From Demequina globuliformis (GTDB lineage Bacteria; Actinomycetota; Actinomycetes; Actinomycetales; Demequinaceae): 64,000 nt of DNA. Position numbers and translations under genes: made by a program. The notes under the pieces are model-generated. The model had not been told where the DNA came from, did no database searches, and saw nothing but the letters and a program-made list of their open reading frames with translations. Shown here one piece after another: positions 28,153-37,663 of this stretch (the first letter of the stretch is position 1; every line of letters begins with the position of its first letter). The stretch is taken from contig NZ_BBRG01000003.1 of NCBI RefSeq assembly GCF_000975155.1, positions 62,001-126,000 on the forward strand, given 5' to 3'.

Positions 28153-28983
28153 CTAGCGTAGTTCCCCGCCGGTCGGCGCGTCTGCCTGGCCCGTTGCGCC
28201 CTGCGCAAAACCCGCAGGGTTGTCCCAGGTGCCCCTCACGGCCGCGAGTGCGGCCATGGCGGCAGGTCCGGCACTGGACGCCCGCAAGACGTGGGGACCC
28301 AAGCGCACCGCGGTCGCGCCTGCGCGTTGAAACTGTTCAAGTTCCTCAGCCGCGATGCCGCCCTCGGGACCCACAATCAGCCACACTGCACGTGCCGGCT
28401 CGGGAGTCGCCGGGCCCGCGAACGAGAGGGACGTGAGCGGCACGGTGGCATCCTCGTGCAGGACCAGCACCGTGTCGCCTGCGGCGACTGCAGGGCCGAT
28501 GCTGTGGCACAGGTCTCTCGTCGAGGCGACAGCGTCCACGGGCGCAACGAAGGCACGCCGCGACTGCTTCGAGGCCGCCACCACCAGGGATTCCCACTTG
28601 GCACGGCCCTTGTCGGCCTTGGGTCCTCGCCACTGAACAATGGAGCGCGCGGCTGCCCACGGCACCACGCGCGTCACGCCCAGTTCTACCGCCGCCTCCA
28701 CCGCCTGCTCGTCACGCCCGCCCTTGGCGAGCGCCTGAACCAAGGTCACCGGGGCATCGGCCTCATGCGCTACCGTCCCGACCCGCACCTGAAGCAGGTC
28801 GCCTGCAGCGCCCTCAATCACACCCCTGGCGCGCGTGCCGTGGCCATCGACAATGTCGACGGTCTCCCCGACCTCACGCCGTTGCACCGTCACCGCGTGC
28901 CGCGCTTCGCTACCGCGCACATCGATCAGTGCGCCTGGAACCGCGTTCGCGGCGGCGGGGTCAACGAAGACGGGAGCGGACAC
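28153..28983 (-). CDS. rsmE: 16S rRNA m3U1498 methyltransferase
   Basis: A 276-residue SPOUT methyltransferase acting on 16S rRNA. An N-terminal PUA-like domain (RGSEARHAVTVQRREVGETV) is followed by the knot, with ALAKGGRDEQAVEAAVELGV, VGPEGGIAAEELEQF and VRLGPHVLRASSAGPAAMAA. The usual LRTETA is LRASSA here, a conservative change. A Gly-rich tail follows. It sits between dnaJ and the HIT gene with gaps of 4-5 nt, as in most actinobacteria. Confidence 0.93.
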   Translation of the reverse strand: MSAPVFVDPAAANAVPGALIDVRGSEARHAVTVQRREVGETVDIVDGHGTRARGVIEGAAGDLLQVRVGTVAHEADAPVTLVQALAKGGRDEQAVEAAVELGVTRVVPWAAARSIVQWRGPKADKGRAKWESLVVAASKQSRRAFVAPVDAVASTRDLCHSIGPAVAAGDTVLVLHEDATVPLTSLSFAGPATPEPARAVWLIVGPEGGIAAEELEQFQRAGATAVRLGPHVLRASSAGPAAMAALAAVRGTWDNPAGFAQGATGQADAPTGGELR

Positions 28984-28988
28984 GACGG

Positions 28989-30131
28989 TTAGCGTCCCTT
29001 GAACGCGCCACGCAGACGGGAGAAGACCCCGCCGCCCATAGGCGCGAGGTTCGCCTCCGGCAACTCCTCGCCGCGCAGCGTCGCGAGCTGACGCATCAGC
29101 TCGGCCTGCTCGTCAGTGAGGTCGGTAGGCGTGTGCACGTCGAGGTGAACGTAGAGATCGCCGCGACTGTTGCGTTGCAGTCGGCCCACGCCCAGGCCCT
29201 TGAGTTTCACGGACGTCCCGGCATGCGTACCAGGGCGGATGTCCACCACCTGGTCGCCGTCAAATGTGTCGACCGTCATCTGCGCGCCCAACGCTGCCGC
29301 TGTCATGGGCACCTCGAGCGTGCAGTGGAGGTCGTCGCCGCGACGTTCGAAGACCTCGTCGCCCTTCTCCCGGATTTCCACGTAGAGGTCGCCCTTGGGG
29401 CCTCCTGCCACGCCAGCGTCGCCGCGTCCCGCCAATCGGATCCGCGTGCCCGTTTCCACGCCGGCGGGAATGTCGACCTTCACCGTGTGACGCGAGTGGT
29501 TGCGGCCCTGACCCGAGCAGTCACCGCATGGCGACGGGATCGTGGTGCCGTAGCCACCACATGCGGGGCACGGCGAGGTCGTCATCACATTTCCAAGCAG
29601 CGACCGCGCCATGCGCTGCACCACGCCCTGACCGTTGCACTGCAAGCACTGCTGCGGCTGCGTTCCCGGCGCGCAGCACGAACCCGAGCACGTCTTGCAC
29701 ACGTCCGCGAGGTCCACCTGAATCTCGCGGCTCACGCCAAAGACGGCTTCCTTAAGCGAGATCGACGCCTGGACGAGCGTGTCGCCTCCACGCTGCGTCC
29801 GTGACGCGGGACCACGTTGCTGCGCACCACCGAATGGGCTCTGTCCCCCGCCGCCAAAGAACTGCTCAAAGATGTCCTCGAAACCGAAGCCCTGCGGCCC
29901 ACCCTGCGCACCGCCGTGGCCGCCGCGCGGGTCCACGCCCCGGTCGTATTGGGCGCGCTTGTCCGCATTGCCCAGCACCTCATACGCGGCCGCGACGTCC
30001 TTGAACTTATCCGCGGAGTCGGGCCCCGCGACATCGGGGTGCAGCTCACGCGCCAGTTTGCGATAGGCCTTCTTGATCTCGGCTTCCGAGGCGGTGCGCT
30101 CGACGCCAAGGGTGGCGTAATAGTCGTTCAC
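28989..30131 (-). CDS. dnaJ: Chaperone DnaJ (HrcA-linked copy)
   Basis: A 380-residue co-chaperone that delivers clients to DnaK. The J domain carries the HPD motif (LARELHPDVAGP). A Gly/Phe region follows (GGHGGAQGGPQGFGFEDIFE). The zinc part has four Cys-x2-Cys units near residues 144-205: CKTCSGSC, CLQCNGQG, CPACGGYG and CGDCSGQG. The first deviates from Cys-x2-Cys-x-Gly-x-Gly by ending in Cys, a pattern I associate with actinobacterial DnaJ2. It overlaps hrcA by ATGA and so shares the CIRCE control. Confidence 0.95.
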   Translation of the reverse strand: MNDYYATLGVERTASEAEIKKAYRKLARELHPDVAGPDSADKFKDVAAAYEVLGNADKRAQYDRGVDPRGGHGGAQGGPQGFGFEDIFEQFFGGGGQSPFGGAQQRGPASRTQRGGDTLVQASISLKEAVFGVSREIQVDLADVCKTCSGSCCAPGTQPQQCLQCNGQGVVQRMARSLLGNVMTTSPCPACGGYGTTIPSPCGDCSGQGRNHSRHTVKVDIPAGVETGTRIRLAGRGDAGVAGGPKGDLYVEIREKGDEVFERRGDDLHCTLEVPMTAAALGAQMTVDTFDGDQVVDIRPGTHAGTSVKLKGLGVGRLQRNSRGDLYVHLDVHTPTDLTDEQAELMRQLATLRGEELPEANLAPMGGGVFSRLRGAFKGR

Positions 30132-31150
30132 TCAGTCTCCACAATTCTTGACAGATAGCGGGCAACGGCACGTACAGCGGCCATCGTCCCTGGATAGTCC
30201 ATGCGGGTGGGGCCCAACGCACCCAACAAGGAGACGTTTTCTCCCTGGGATCCGTAGCCCGCCGCCACAATTGATGTGCGAGCGAAGGCATCGGCACCGT
30301 TTTCCATCCCGATGCGCACGCTCACGTCCCGACCTTCACCGGCCATCTCGTGCAACAACCGCAACAGCACCACTTGTTCCTCGAGCGCATCGAGGACCGG
30401 GCCAATGGCGTCTGTTTCGAAGTCGTTCGCCGCTCGCGCCAGGTTCGAGGTCCCGGCGAAAACGACGCGCTCCACGGTACCGCCCTTGGCCTGCGCCACC
30501 ACGGCGTCGACAACCGCAGCGGCCCATGAGGCGTGCGAGTTGCGCTGCAGCCATGCGGCGAGCGCGGGGCCGAGCTCACTGGGCGTGCGCCCCACACACA
30601 CATCGTTGATGGCCCGTGCGGCCGTCTCAAACTCATCCTCTGGCACATCGTGCCCCAAGCCCACCGTGCCCTGCTCCACCCGTGCATCGGCCGACACCAC
30701 CACCACCAAAGCGCGATCCACGCCGATCCGCACCAGCTCGACCCGCCGCACCGCAGATTCTCGCGGCGACGGATACTGCACCACCGCGACCTGGCGGGTC
30801 AGCTGGCTCAGCAGGCGAACGGAGCGCTCGACGACGTCGTTGAGATCAACCGCGTCGGACAGGAAAGTGGTGATGGCGCGTTTGTGCGGCTCGTGCAGCG
30901 CGGCAGACGCCACCTGGTCCACAAAGCGGCGGTAGCCGGCATCAGTGGGAATGCGCCCGGCGCTCGTGTGGGGCTGGGCGATGAGGCCCTCCTCCTCCAA
31001 CGCCGCCATGTCGTTGCGAATCGTGGCAGAGGACACGCCCAGGTGGGAGGTTTCCGCCAGCGCCTTCGAGCCCACCGGCTCCGACGTCGAGACGTATCCC
31101 TCCACGATGGCGTGCAGCACCGCGCGGCGACGATCTTCGCTCACCGGCAC
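30128..31150 (-). CDS. hrcA: Heat-inducible transcription repressor HrcA
   Basis: A 340-residue repressor that binds CIRCE and is reset by GroEL. The N-terminal winged helix is RRRAVLHAIVEGYVSTSEPV and VSSATIRNDMAALEEEGLI. The rest is the GAF-like and dimerisation parts, with a C-terminal stretch IVAAGYGSQGENVSLLGALG. Its own CIRCE lies 20 nt upstream of the ATG, so it is autoregulated. It heads an operon of eight genes reaching to era at 24144. Confidence 0.95.
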   Translation of the reverse strand: MPVSEDRRRAVLHAIVEGYVSTSEPVGSKALAETSHLGVSSATIRNDMAALEEEGLIAQPHTSAGRIPTDAGYRRFVDQVASAALHEPHKRAITTFLSDAVDLNDVVERSVRLLSQLTRQVAVVQYPSPRESAVRRVELVRIGVDRALVVVVSADARVEQGTVGLGHDVPEDEFETAARAINDVCVGRTPSELGPALAAWLQRNSHASWAAAVVDAVVAQAKGGTVERVVFAGTSNLARAANDFETDAIGPVLDALEEQVVLLRLLHEMAGEGRDVSVRIGMENGADAFARTSIVAAGYGSQGENVSLLGALGPTRMDYPGTMAAVRAVARYLSRIVETE

Positions 31151-31169
31151 CTCCTGACTACCTCACGTT

Positions 31170-31196
31170 CTGGCACTCGCAACCTACGAGTGCTAA
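31170..31196 (-). promoter_or_regulatory. CIRCE operator upstream of hrcA
   Basis: On the minus strand this reads ttagcactc, 9 nt spacer, gagtgccag, against the consensus ttagcactc-N9-gagtgctaa; only two positions at the outer edge of the right arm differ. A -10-like tagaat (minus strand, 31196-31201) abuts it, so HrcA would cover the start of transcription. Confidence 0.92.
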
Positions 31197-31416
31197 TTCT
31201 AACGTTTCTCGCGGCCGTGCGTTCCTGGCTCGCGCACTGGGCCACCGTGCGCGGCGCGCCAGCACGCGGTAGCGTCGAAAGCGCACTGGTGACGTGCGCG
31301 GCGAATACCGCTACGGTGTCACCGCTGGTACGCGATAAGACTGAGGGATGTTTCTCGCGACACTCGAGGTACGCCAGCGCCGTCCAGACCCATCAACATC
31401 AAAGTGGTGAGAGAAC

Positions 31417-31803
31417 ATGACTGACAACAACGGGACTCCCCCGCCGCCTCCGCAGCAGCCGGCACCAAGCACTTCCGGGTCAAACCCGAACCTGCTGCCC
31501 GCGCTGGCCCACCTGACCGTCTTCACCGGATTCCTGCTGCCGCTGATTTTCTGGCTTGTCGGCAAGGACCAGTCGGAGTTCGCCGACCGTGAGGGCAAGA
31601 ACGCGCTCAACTTCGGCATCCTGGTCACGATCGGATACGTCGCGTCGAGCGTGATCGGCGTCATTCCGCTGATCGGGATCCTCTCGTTGCTGATCTGGCT
31701 CGCCGTCCTCATCATTGGCCTCGTCTTTGGCATCCAGGCCTTCCAGGCAGTGAACAAGGGAAACACCTACAAGTACCCCTTCACGCTGGAACTCGTGAAG
31801 TAA
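31417..31803 (+). CDS. DUF4870 membrane protein
   Basis: A 128-residue membrane protein with a Pro-rich N-terminus (about 1-25) and the DUF4870 core: LPALAHLTVFTGFLLPLIFW, then the conserved ADREGKNALNFGILV and two further helices ending in FQAVNKGNTYKYPF. The family is of unknown function and common in Gram-positive bacteria. An AGTGGTGAGAG-like ribosome site precedes the ATG. The terminator at 31856 follows. A second DUF4870 protein is encoded directly downstream. Confidence 0.87.
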   Translation: MTDNNGTPPPPPQQPAPSTSGSNPNLLPALAHLTVFTGFLLPLIFWLVGKDQSEFADREGKNALNFGILVTIGYVASSVIGVIPLIGILSLLIWLAVLIIGLVFGIQAFQAVNKGNTYKYPFTLELVK

Positions 31804-31855
31804 CCCAGAGTCTTCACCCGCGGTCACTCACTCAGGGTTGACCCCGAAGGCAGTC

Positions 31856-31893
31856 AGGGCCCCGGATCGGCTTAGTGGCCGATGCGGGGCCCT
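31856..31893 (+). terminator. Rho-independent terminator between the two DUF4870 genes
   Basis: A 16-bp stem with one mismatch (agggccccggatcggc with gccgatgcggggccct) and a 6-nt loop, followed by gcgtttt. It ends the first DUF4870 transcript 25 nt before the second gene's ATG. Confidence 0.85.
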
Positions 31894-31917
31894 GCGTTTT
31901 CGTGGCACCGTGGGGGT

Positions 31918-32616
31918 ATGAGCACATCAACTCCAGAGCCTGACGACGCTACCGAGCAGTCAGCCGGCGCATCCGACACTCCGGACAGCGGCGCGAACCA
32001 CGAAGCCGAGACGACCCCCGAGGCCGGCGCGGTTCACGAAGCGGCCTTCGCCGCCGACGCGCAGGACCCGCGCGACCCAGCGCAGACCGACCCAGCGCAG
32101 ACCAATCCAGTACAGCCCGAGCAAGCGGCTGACGGGCAAACAGACAACCCGGATCCCCAGCCCGGCCAGTCACAGTACGGGCAGTCGCAATACGGCCACG
32201 CACAGTACGGCCAGTCCAATGGCCACTACCCGCACGGCGCGCCCGCTCCCATGCTGGAGTCCGACGCGCGCATGTGGGCCATGTTCACGCACGTGGGTGC
32301 GCTCATTGCTGCCGCGATCTCCGCGAGCGTCCTGGGCTTCGCGGTCCCCCTCGTGATCTGGTTGATCTACCGCGAGCGCAGCGCCTTGGTGGCGCACCAC
32401 GGTCGTCAGCAGTTGAACCTGCAGCTCACTGCCTTGTGCGTGGGGCTGGGCGCCGTGATCATTGGGCTCGCCACGCTGCTGTTCGGCTTCATTGTCACGC
32501 TGCCCCTGTTCATTGCCTACTGGATCTACTCGATCGTCGTGTCGATCATTGCGGCGGTGAAGGCCAACAACGGCGACTACTACCGAATCAAGCTGGTCAT
32601 ACCGTTCTTCAAGTAG
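31918..32616 (+). CDS. DUF4870 membrane protein with long acidic, Gln/Tyr-rich N-terminus
   Basis: A 232-residue protein. The first 110 residues are an acidic, Ala/Thr/Pro-rich stretch with a short tandem repeat (GQSQYGQSQYGHAQYGQS) and two DPAQT units. The rest is a DUF4870 core: DARMWAMFTHVGALIAAAIS, LIYRERSALVAHHGRQQLNL and two C-terminal helices. Function unknown. The ATG at 31918 was taken over a longer frame that enters the terminator. It shares only the core with its neighbour at 31417, so it is an old duplication or separate recruitment. Confidence 0.85.
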   Translation: MSTSTPEPDDATEQSAGASDTPDSGANHEAETTPEAGAVHEAAFAADAQDPRDPAQTDPAQTNPVQPEQAADGQTDNPDPQPGQSQYGQSQYGHAQYGQSNGHYPHGAPAPMLESDARMWAMFTHVGALIAAAISASVLGFAVPLVIWLIYRERSALVAHHGRQQLNLQLTALCVGLGAVIIGLATLLFGFIVTLPLFIAYWIYSIVVSIIAAVKANNGDYYRIKLVIPFFK

Positions 32617-32651
32617 GACGCCCGCGAGACCGCTTGAACGCTCGCGTTCCA

Positions 32652-32726
32652 AACTGACTGAGATTCTGCAGACACGCCGGCTGGCGTGCACGACACGCCA
32701 TGTCCGGGGCGGAATCTCAGTCAGTT
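32652..32726. repeat. 15-bp perfect inverted repeat with 45-nt centre
   Basis: aactgactgagattc (32652-32666) and gaatctcagtcagtt (32712-32726) are exact complements. The centre is GC-rich (gacacgccggctggcgtgc) and may fold itself. It lies between the convergent DUF4870 and hemW genes, so a two-way terminator is the simplest reading. A small stem (gaacg/cgttc, 32637-32650) precedes it. Confidence 0.75.
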
Positions 32727-32752
32727 GCGTACCAGGCGCCCACGACGGAACG

Positions 32753-33955
32753 CTAGGTCAGTGCACGCACTGCGGCGTCGGCGAGCAACCGGCCCCTCAG
32801 CGTGAGCGCCAGCGTGCCCCGCAGCGCCGCGCGACCGTCGAGGACGCCGTCGGCCACGAGCGCCGCGATCTGGTCGGGTCGTCGCTCGGGCAACTCCCCC
32901 ACAGGCATGCCGTCGGCGAGTCGCAAGCGCAGCATGACCGACTCGAGCGCCAGGTCCGCCTCGTCGAGCGGCTCCACCTCGGCCACTGGCGACTCGCCCC
33001 CGTCGATGCGTGCCGCGTAAGCGCGCGGCAACTTCACGTTCCACCAGCGCTGCGCGGGAACGCTCTCGCCTGCCGGCGCCACCCGCGGGCCTAGGTAGGA
33101 GTGCGCTCCAGGGCCCACGCCCCACCAGTCCTGGCTGGTCCAGTAGGCCACATTGTGACGACAGCGCTGTTCGGGCGAGCGCGCCCAGTTCGACACCTCG
33201 TACCAGTCATAACCCGCGCGCGCCAGGCGTGCCTCCGCTGCCTCATACATATCCGCCTGGGTATCGAGATCGACCGCCTGGATCTGTCCGCGTCGCAACT
33301 GCGCACCCATGCGCGTACCGGGCTCGATCACCAGTGCGTAGGCACTGACGTGGTCGGGTTCAAGCGCGATCGCGGCGTCTAAGGACGCAGTCCAGTCCTC
33401 GAGCGATTCGCCAGGTGTCCCGTAGATCAGGTCCAGGCTGACGGCGAGGCCAGCCGCGCGCGCCCACGCAACAGCGCGCGCAACGTTCTCGGGTTGGTGC
33501 GTGCGCTCCAGCGTCGCCAGCACGTGCGGGACTGCCGACTGCATACCGAAGCTCACCCTCGTAAAGCCCGCCCCCGCAAGCTGCTCAAGGGACTCTCGAG
33601 TGACCGAGTCAGGGTTGGCCTCCGTGGTGACCTCGGCATCGGCCGCAAGCCCCCAGGTGTCGCGCACCCCGTCGAGCAGCGCCGTCAGCGCGCCCGCGTC
33701 CAGCATGGTCGGCGTGCCACCTCCCACGAACACCGTGCGCGCGGGGCGCGTGTCGCCCGCCATGGTGTCGCGCGCCTGCCGCATCTCGCCCAGTGCCGCC
33801 TGCACATAGTCCGAGCGGGAGGAAAACTCGCTTTCGCCCGGGGCGTAGGTGTTGAAGTCGCAGTAGCCACATCGCACCGAGCAAAACGGCACGTGAATGT
33901 AGACCCCGAAGTCGCGCTCCGTGGCAGCGCCCACGGTCACGGTCGCGGCGGACAC
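32753..33955 (-). CDS. hemW: Radical SAM heme chaperone HemW
   Basis: A 400-residue radical SAM protein. The Fe-S motif Cys-x3-Cys-x2-Cys is in PFCSVRCGYCDFNTY near residue 25. It continues with RTVFVGGGTPTMLDAGAL, TTEANPDSVTRESLEQL, RVSFGMQSAVPHVLATLERTH and LDLIYGTPGESLEDW, all conserved in HemW. It was formerly annotated as coproporphyrinogen oxidase; the extra Cys after the cluster marks HemW. The GTG at 33955 lies 2 nt after the lepA stop. Confidence 0.93.
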   Translation of the reverse strand: MSAATVTVGAATERDFGVYIHVPFCSVRCGYCDFNTYAPGESEFSSRSDYVQAALGEMRQARDTMAGDTRPARTVFVGGGTPTMLDAGALTALLDGVRDTWGLAADAEVTTEANPDSVTRESLEQLAGAGFTRVSFGMQSAVPHVLATLERTHQPENVARAVAWARAAGLAVSLDLIYGTPGESLEDWTASLDAAIALEPDHVSAYALVIEPGTRMGAQLRRGQIQAVDLDTQADMYEAAEARLARAGYDWYEVSNWARSPEQRCRHNVAYWTSQDWWGVGPGAHSYLGPRVAPAGESVPAQRWWNVKLPRAYAARIDGGESPVAEVEPLDEADLALESVMLRLRLADGMPVGELPERRPDQIAALVADGVLDGRAALRGTLALTLRGRLLADAAVRALT

Positions 33956-33957
33956 CG

Positions 33958-35811
33958 CTACTTCTTCTTGCCCTTGTCCGAACCGTCGTCGGACGTGGAC
34001 AGCGCGGCGATGAAGGCCTCCGGCGGCACCTCGACCGAGCCGATGTTCTTCATGCGCTTCTTGCCGGCCTTCTGCTTCTCAAGCAGCTTTCGCTTACGAG
34101 AAATGTCGCCGCCGTAACACTTGGCGAGCACGTCCTTGCGAATCGCGCGAATGGTCTCGCGAGCGATAATGCGCGCGCCGATCGCAGCCTGAATAGGCAC
34201 CTCAAACTGCTGACGATCAATCAGGTCCTTGAGTTTGGTGACCATCTGCAGACCGTATTGGTAAGCGGCGTCGCGGTGCACCACGGCGCTAAACGCATCG
34301 ACGGCCTCGCCTTGCAGCAAAATGTCGACCTTGACCAGGTCTGCAGTCTGGTCCCCGGCGGGTTCGTAGTCGAGCGAGCCGTAGCCGCGGGTGCGGGACT
34401 TCAACTGGTCAAAGAAGTCGAAGACCACTTCCGCAAGCGGCAGCGTGTAGTGCATCTCGACGCGTGTCTCGGACAGGTAGTTCATGGTGCCCATCTGCCC
34501 ACGGCGTTCCTGGCACAGCTCCATGACGGTCCCGATGAACTCGCTGGGCACCAGGATCGAGGCCTCGACGACGGGCTCACGCACCTGGGCGATCTTGCCG
34601 CCGGGGAACTCCGACGGGTTGGTGACCGTGACGACCTTGCCGTCCTCCATCTCCACCTCGTAGACCACGTTGGGCGCGGTGGAAATCAGGTCGATGCCGA
34701 ACTCGCGCTCAAGGCGGTCGCGGACAATCTCCAGGTGAAGCAGACCCAAGTATCCACAGCGGAACCCGAATCCGAGCGCGACGGAACTCTCCGGCTCGTA
34801 CACGAGCGAGGCGTCGTTCAGCTGAAGCTTGTCGAGCGCATCTCGAAGGATCGGGAAGTCCGAGCCATCCAGCGGGAACAGGCCCGAGTAGACCATGGGC
34901 TTGGGGTCCCGGTAGCCGCCCAGCGACTCGGTCGCGCGGTTGTTTGCCTGGGTCACCGTGTCACCCACCTTGGACAGGCGCACGTCCTTCACGCCCGTGA
35001 TGAGGTAGCCCACCTCGCCCACGCCCAATCCCTTCGTCGGCTTGGGTTCGGGGCTGATGACGCCAATCTCCAACAAGTCGTGAGTGGCCAATGTCGACAT
35101 CATCGCGATCTTCTCGCGCGGCTTGAGCGAGCCATCAACCACCCGCACGTACGTGACGACGCCGCGGTACGTGTCGTACACGGAGTCGAAGATCATGGCG
35201 CGCGTGGGGGCGTCAGCCACGCCCACCGGTGCCGGAATGTCACGCACGACGCGGTCCAGCAAGGCCTCGACGCCCTCCCCCGTCTTGCCAGACACCCGGA
35301 GCACCTCGTCCTCCTCGCAACCGATCAGCTGCGCGAGTTCCGCGGCATAGCGGTCCGGGTCGGCGGATGGAAGGTCAATCTTGTTCAGCACGGGGATGAT
35401 GACGAGATCGTTCTCCATGGCCAAGTACAGGTTCGCAAGCGTCTGCGCCTCAATACCTTGTGCGGCGTCGACGAGCAGGATCGCGCCCTCGCACGCGGCC
35501 AGCGAGCGGGATACCTCGTAGGAGAAGTCGACGTGCCCGGGAGTGTCGATCATGTTCAGCGCGTGCGGCGTGCCCTCGACGTCCCACGGCATGCGGACGG
35601 CCTGCGACTTGATCGTGATGCCCCGCTCGCGCTCAATGTCCATGCGGTCCAGGTATTGCGCCTTTTGCAGGCGGGCCTCCAGGACGCCCGTAATACCGAG
35701 CATGCGGTCCGCGAGAGTCGACTTGCCGTGGTCGATGTGCGCGATGATGCAGAAGTTGCGGATGAGCTCGGGCGCAGTGGCGGCGGGCTCGATGCTGGGG
35801 GCGAAATTCAC
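33958..35811 (-). CDS. lepA: Elongation factor 4
   Basis: A 617-residue ribosomal GTPase that moves ribosomes backwards or helps initiation. G1 is [15 protein letters not shown]2 lies in [16 protein letters not shown]3 is [12 protein letters not shown], and G4 is NKIDLPSAD. Domains continue to the LepA-specific C-terminal basic domain ending [23 protein letters not shown] start is used. A long opposite-strand frame over it is a coding shadow. hemW follows immediately, so the two are one operon. Confidence 0.97.
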   Translation of the reverse strand: MNFAPSIEPAATAPELIRNFCIIAHIDHGKSTLADRMLGITGVLEARLQKAQYLDRMDIERERGITIKSQAVRMPWDVEGTPHALNMIDTPGHVDFSYEVSRSLAACEGAILLVDAAQGIEAQTLANLYLAMENDLVIIPVLNKIDLPSADPDRYAAELAQLIGCEEDEVLRVSGKTGEGVEALLDRVVRDIPAPVGVADAPTRAMIFDSVYDTYRGVVTYVRVVDGSLKPREKIAMMSTLATHDLLEIGVISPEPKPTKGLGVGEVGYLITGVKDVRLSKVGDTVTQANNRATESLGGYRDPKPMVYSGLFPLDGSDFPILRDALDKLQLNDASLVYEPESSVALGFGFRCGYLGLLHLEIVRDRLEREFGIDLISTAPNVVYEVEMEDGKVVTVTNPSEFPGGKIAQVREPVVEASILVPSEFIGTVMELCQERRGQMGTMNYLSETRVEMHYTLPLAEVVFDFFDQLKSRTRGYGSLDYEPAGDQTADLVKVDILLQGEAVDAFSAVVHRDAAYQYGLQMVTKLKDLIDRQQFEVPIQAAIGARIIARETIRAIRKDVLAKCYGGDISRKRKLLEKQKAGKKRMKNIGSVEVPPEAFIAALSTSDDGSDKGKKK

Positions 35812-35888
35812 GATGGCCTTGGAATCCTTGTGGTGTGCCGGACAGGTCTGGCGTCATTTTCCCACGTTTATGCCGAACGAGGGCCCAC

Positions 35889-35917
35889 TTGACTTTGTAA
35901 GGAAACCTGCCGATAGT
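35889..35917 (+). promoter_or_regulatory. Sigma-70-type promoter of the GGDEF-EAL gene
   Basis: -35 ttgact (35889-35894) and -10 gatagt (35912-35917) with a 17-nt spacer lie 51 nt upstream of the GTG. This is one of the closest matches to the consensus in the window. Confidence 0.7.
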
Positions 35918-35967
35918 CCCGGTGGTGGCGGGAGAGTCCTCAGTCACCCAGGCGAGGAGTCGAACCG

Positions 35968-37659
35968 GTGGCAGGCGACGAACTTTTCCGCGCGGCATAC
36001 GCCAGCGCAGCGATAGGCATGGCTGTGCTCGATGCTGATGCGCGAATCCACGAGTCCAACAGTGCCCTTGAGGCGCTGTTGGGCTACGACTCCGGGGCCC
36101 TAGAAAAAGTGGCGCTCGCCTCCATCACCCACCCTGACGACGCCACGCGCGATGGGCGCGTGTGGGAGCGGCTGCAGCGCGGCGTCAGTCACCTGCAGGC
36201 ACAGCGTCGCTTGGTTCACGTCAGTGGTGACGTGGTGTGGGCTCGAGTGACGTTTTCTCGCGTGGACGGCGGGCCGATGCGGGTGCTGGCTCAGGTGGAG
36301 GACGTCACCGAAACGCGGCGCGCCCAGGCATTGCTCGAGCACCGCGCGTTGCACGACACCCTGACCGGGCTGCCGAACCGTGCGTTGGTGGTTGACCGGC
36401 TCGACGTGGTGCTCGAAGCGCCCGAACCGCAGGTTGCATGCCTTTTCTTGGACCTCGACGACTTCACCGTCGTCAACGATTCCCTGGGCCACGAAGCCGG
36501 TGACCGCCTCCTCACCGAGGCTGCTCGGCGGCTACGCGCGACGGTACGCAGCCAGGACACCGTCGCCCGCTTGGGCGGCGACGAGTTTGTGATCGTCGCG
36601 CCGGGGCTGACGTCGCTGGCCGAGGCCGAGGGCCTCGCTGACGATGTCCGAGCGGCGCTGCGAGTGCCCTTCTCCGTGGGCGGTCACGAGGTCGAGCCCA
36701 CCGCCTGCGTGGGAGTCGCGCTCGGCGGTCCCGACATGAGTGCACAGGCACTCATTCGTGACGCGGATGTCGCCATGTCGCACGCCAAGCGGGCCGGCCG
36801 CGATCACGCGCAGTCGTTCTCGGAGGGGATGCGCCACCACGCGCAGATGCGGCTGTCAGTCGAGTCGGAACTTCGCGCCGCGTTGCGCGAGGGCCAGCTT
36901 GAGGTGCACTTTCAACCCATCGTGGAACTCGCCACGGGCGAGGTGCGCGCTTACGAGGCCCTGGTGCGTTGGCGCCACCCCCATCGCGGCCTGTTGCTCC
37001 CCCACGAGTTCCTCGACATCTGCGAGGAAGCGAACCTTGTGGTGCCGCTAGGCGAGGTGGTGTTGCGCGACGCATGCCAGTTCATCGCGGAGCGCCCGGC
37101 GTTCCCAGGGCGGGTGCTGGTCAATATCTCAACTCAACACATCGGCGGCGCCGGTCTGGTTGACACGGTGCGCGAGGCGCTCGCTGAGGCCGGGGTTGCG
37201 CCGTCTCGCCTTGCGCTGGAAATCACCGAGTCGGGGATGCTGATCTCTACCTCGTCCACCCGCACTGAATTGGAACAGCTCACCGATATGGGCGTGGACC
37301 TCTTGCTCGACGACTTTGGAACGGGATACTCCGCACTGTCATCGGTCCTACGCTCCCCCGTGACCGGCATCAAGCTCGCGCGCGAATTCACGCTACGCCT
37401 CGGCGACGGCTCTACGGGCGACCGCATCTCGACCGCCATCTCCTCCCTTGTCGCGAGCCTGGGAATGGTGGGAATCATCGAGGGCGTGGAGACCGAGACG
37501 CAGCGACGCACCGCGATTGCCCACGGCTGGCAGCTCGCCCAAGGGTTCCTCTTCGACCACCCCCGACCGGCCAGCGACATTCCTGATGCCCCGGCATCGG
37601 CCCCACTGGCCTCGCCCTCCCCCACACCCCAGCGCGTGGCGTCCGTCCCTCTACGCTGA
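35968..37659 (+). CDS. PAS-GGDEF-EAL cyclic-di-GMP enzyme
   Basis: A 563-residue cytoplasmic signalling protein with no membrane segment. Residues 5-120 are a PAS domain (AVLDADARIHESNSALEALL). A GGDEF domain (about 125-290) has the intact motif RLGGDEFVIV, with LTGLPNRALVVDRL at its start. An EAL domain (about 300-545) shows YEALVRWRHP, NISTQH, LEITESG, LLDDFGTGYSALS and IIEGVETE, so the catalytic residues are present. It could make or break c-di-GMP. The GTG start is preceded by GAGGAG. Its ribosome site and promoter are both strong. Confidence 0.93.
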   Translation: MAGDELFRAAYASAAIGMAVLDADARIHESNSALEALLGYDSGALEKVALASITHPDDATRDGRVWERLQRGVSHLQAQRRLVHVSGDVVWARVTFSRVDGGPMRVLAQVEDVTETRRAQALLEHRALHDTLTGLPNRALVVDRLDVVLEAPEPQVACLFLDLDDFTVVNDSLGHEAGDRLLTEAARRLRATVRSQDTVARLGGDEFVIVAPGLTSLAEAEGLADDVRAALRVPFSVGGHEVEPTACVGVALGGPDMSAQALIRDADVAMSHAKRAGRDHAQSFSEGMRHHAQMRLSVESELRAALREGQLEVHFQPIVELATGEVRAYEALVRWRHPHRGLLLPHEFLDICEEANLVVPLGEVVLRDACQFIAERPAFPGRVLVNISTQHIGGAGLVDTVREALAEAGVAPSRLALEITESGMLISTSSTRTELEQLTDMGVDLLLDDFGTGYSALSSVLRSPVTGIKLAREFTLRLGDGSTGDRISTAISSLVASLGMVGIIEGVETETQRRTAIAHGWQLAQGFLFDHPRPASDIPDAPASAPLASPSPTPQRVASVPLR

Positions 37660-37663
37660 CCCC

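Noticed and set aside
29660-29700. A defective zinc finger in DnaJ (CKTCSGSC)
   Set aside because: All Cys ligands are present; only a Gly is replaced, which I regard as normal for this actinobacterial branch.
34258-35892. A 544-codon frame on the + strand across lepA
   Set aside because: lepA is fully conserved on the minus strand; this frame is His/Arg/Val-rich and matches no family.
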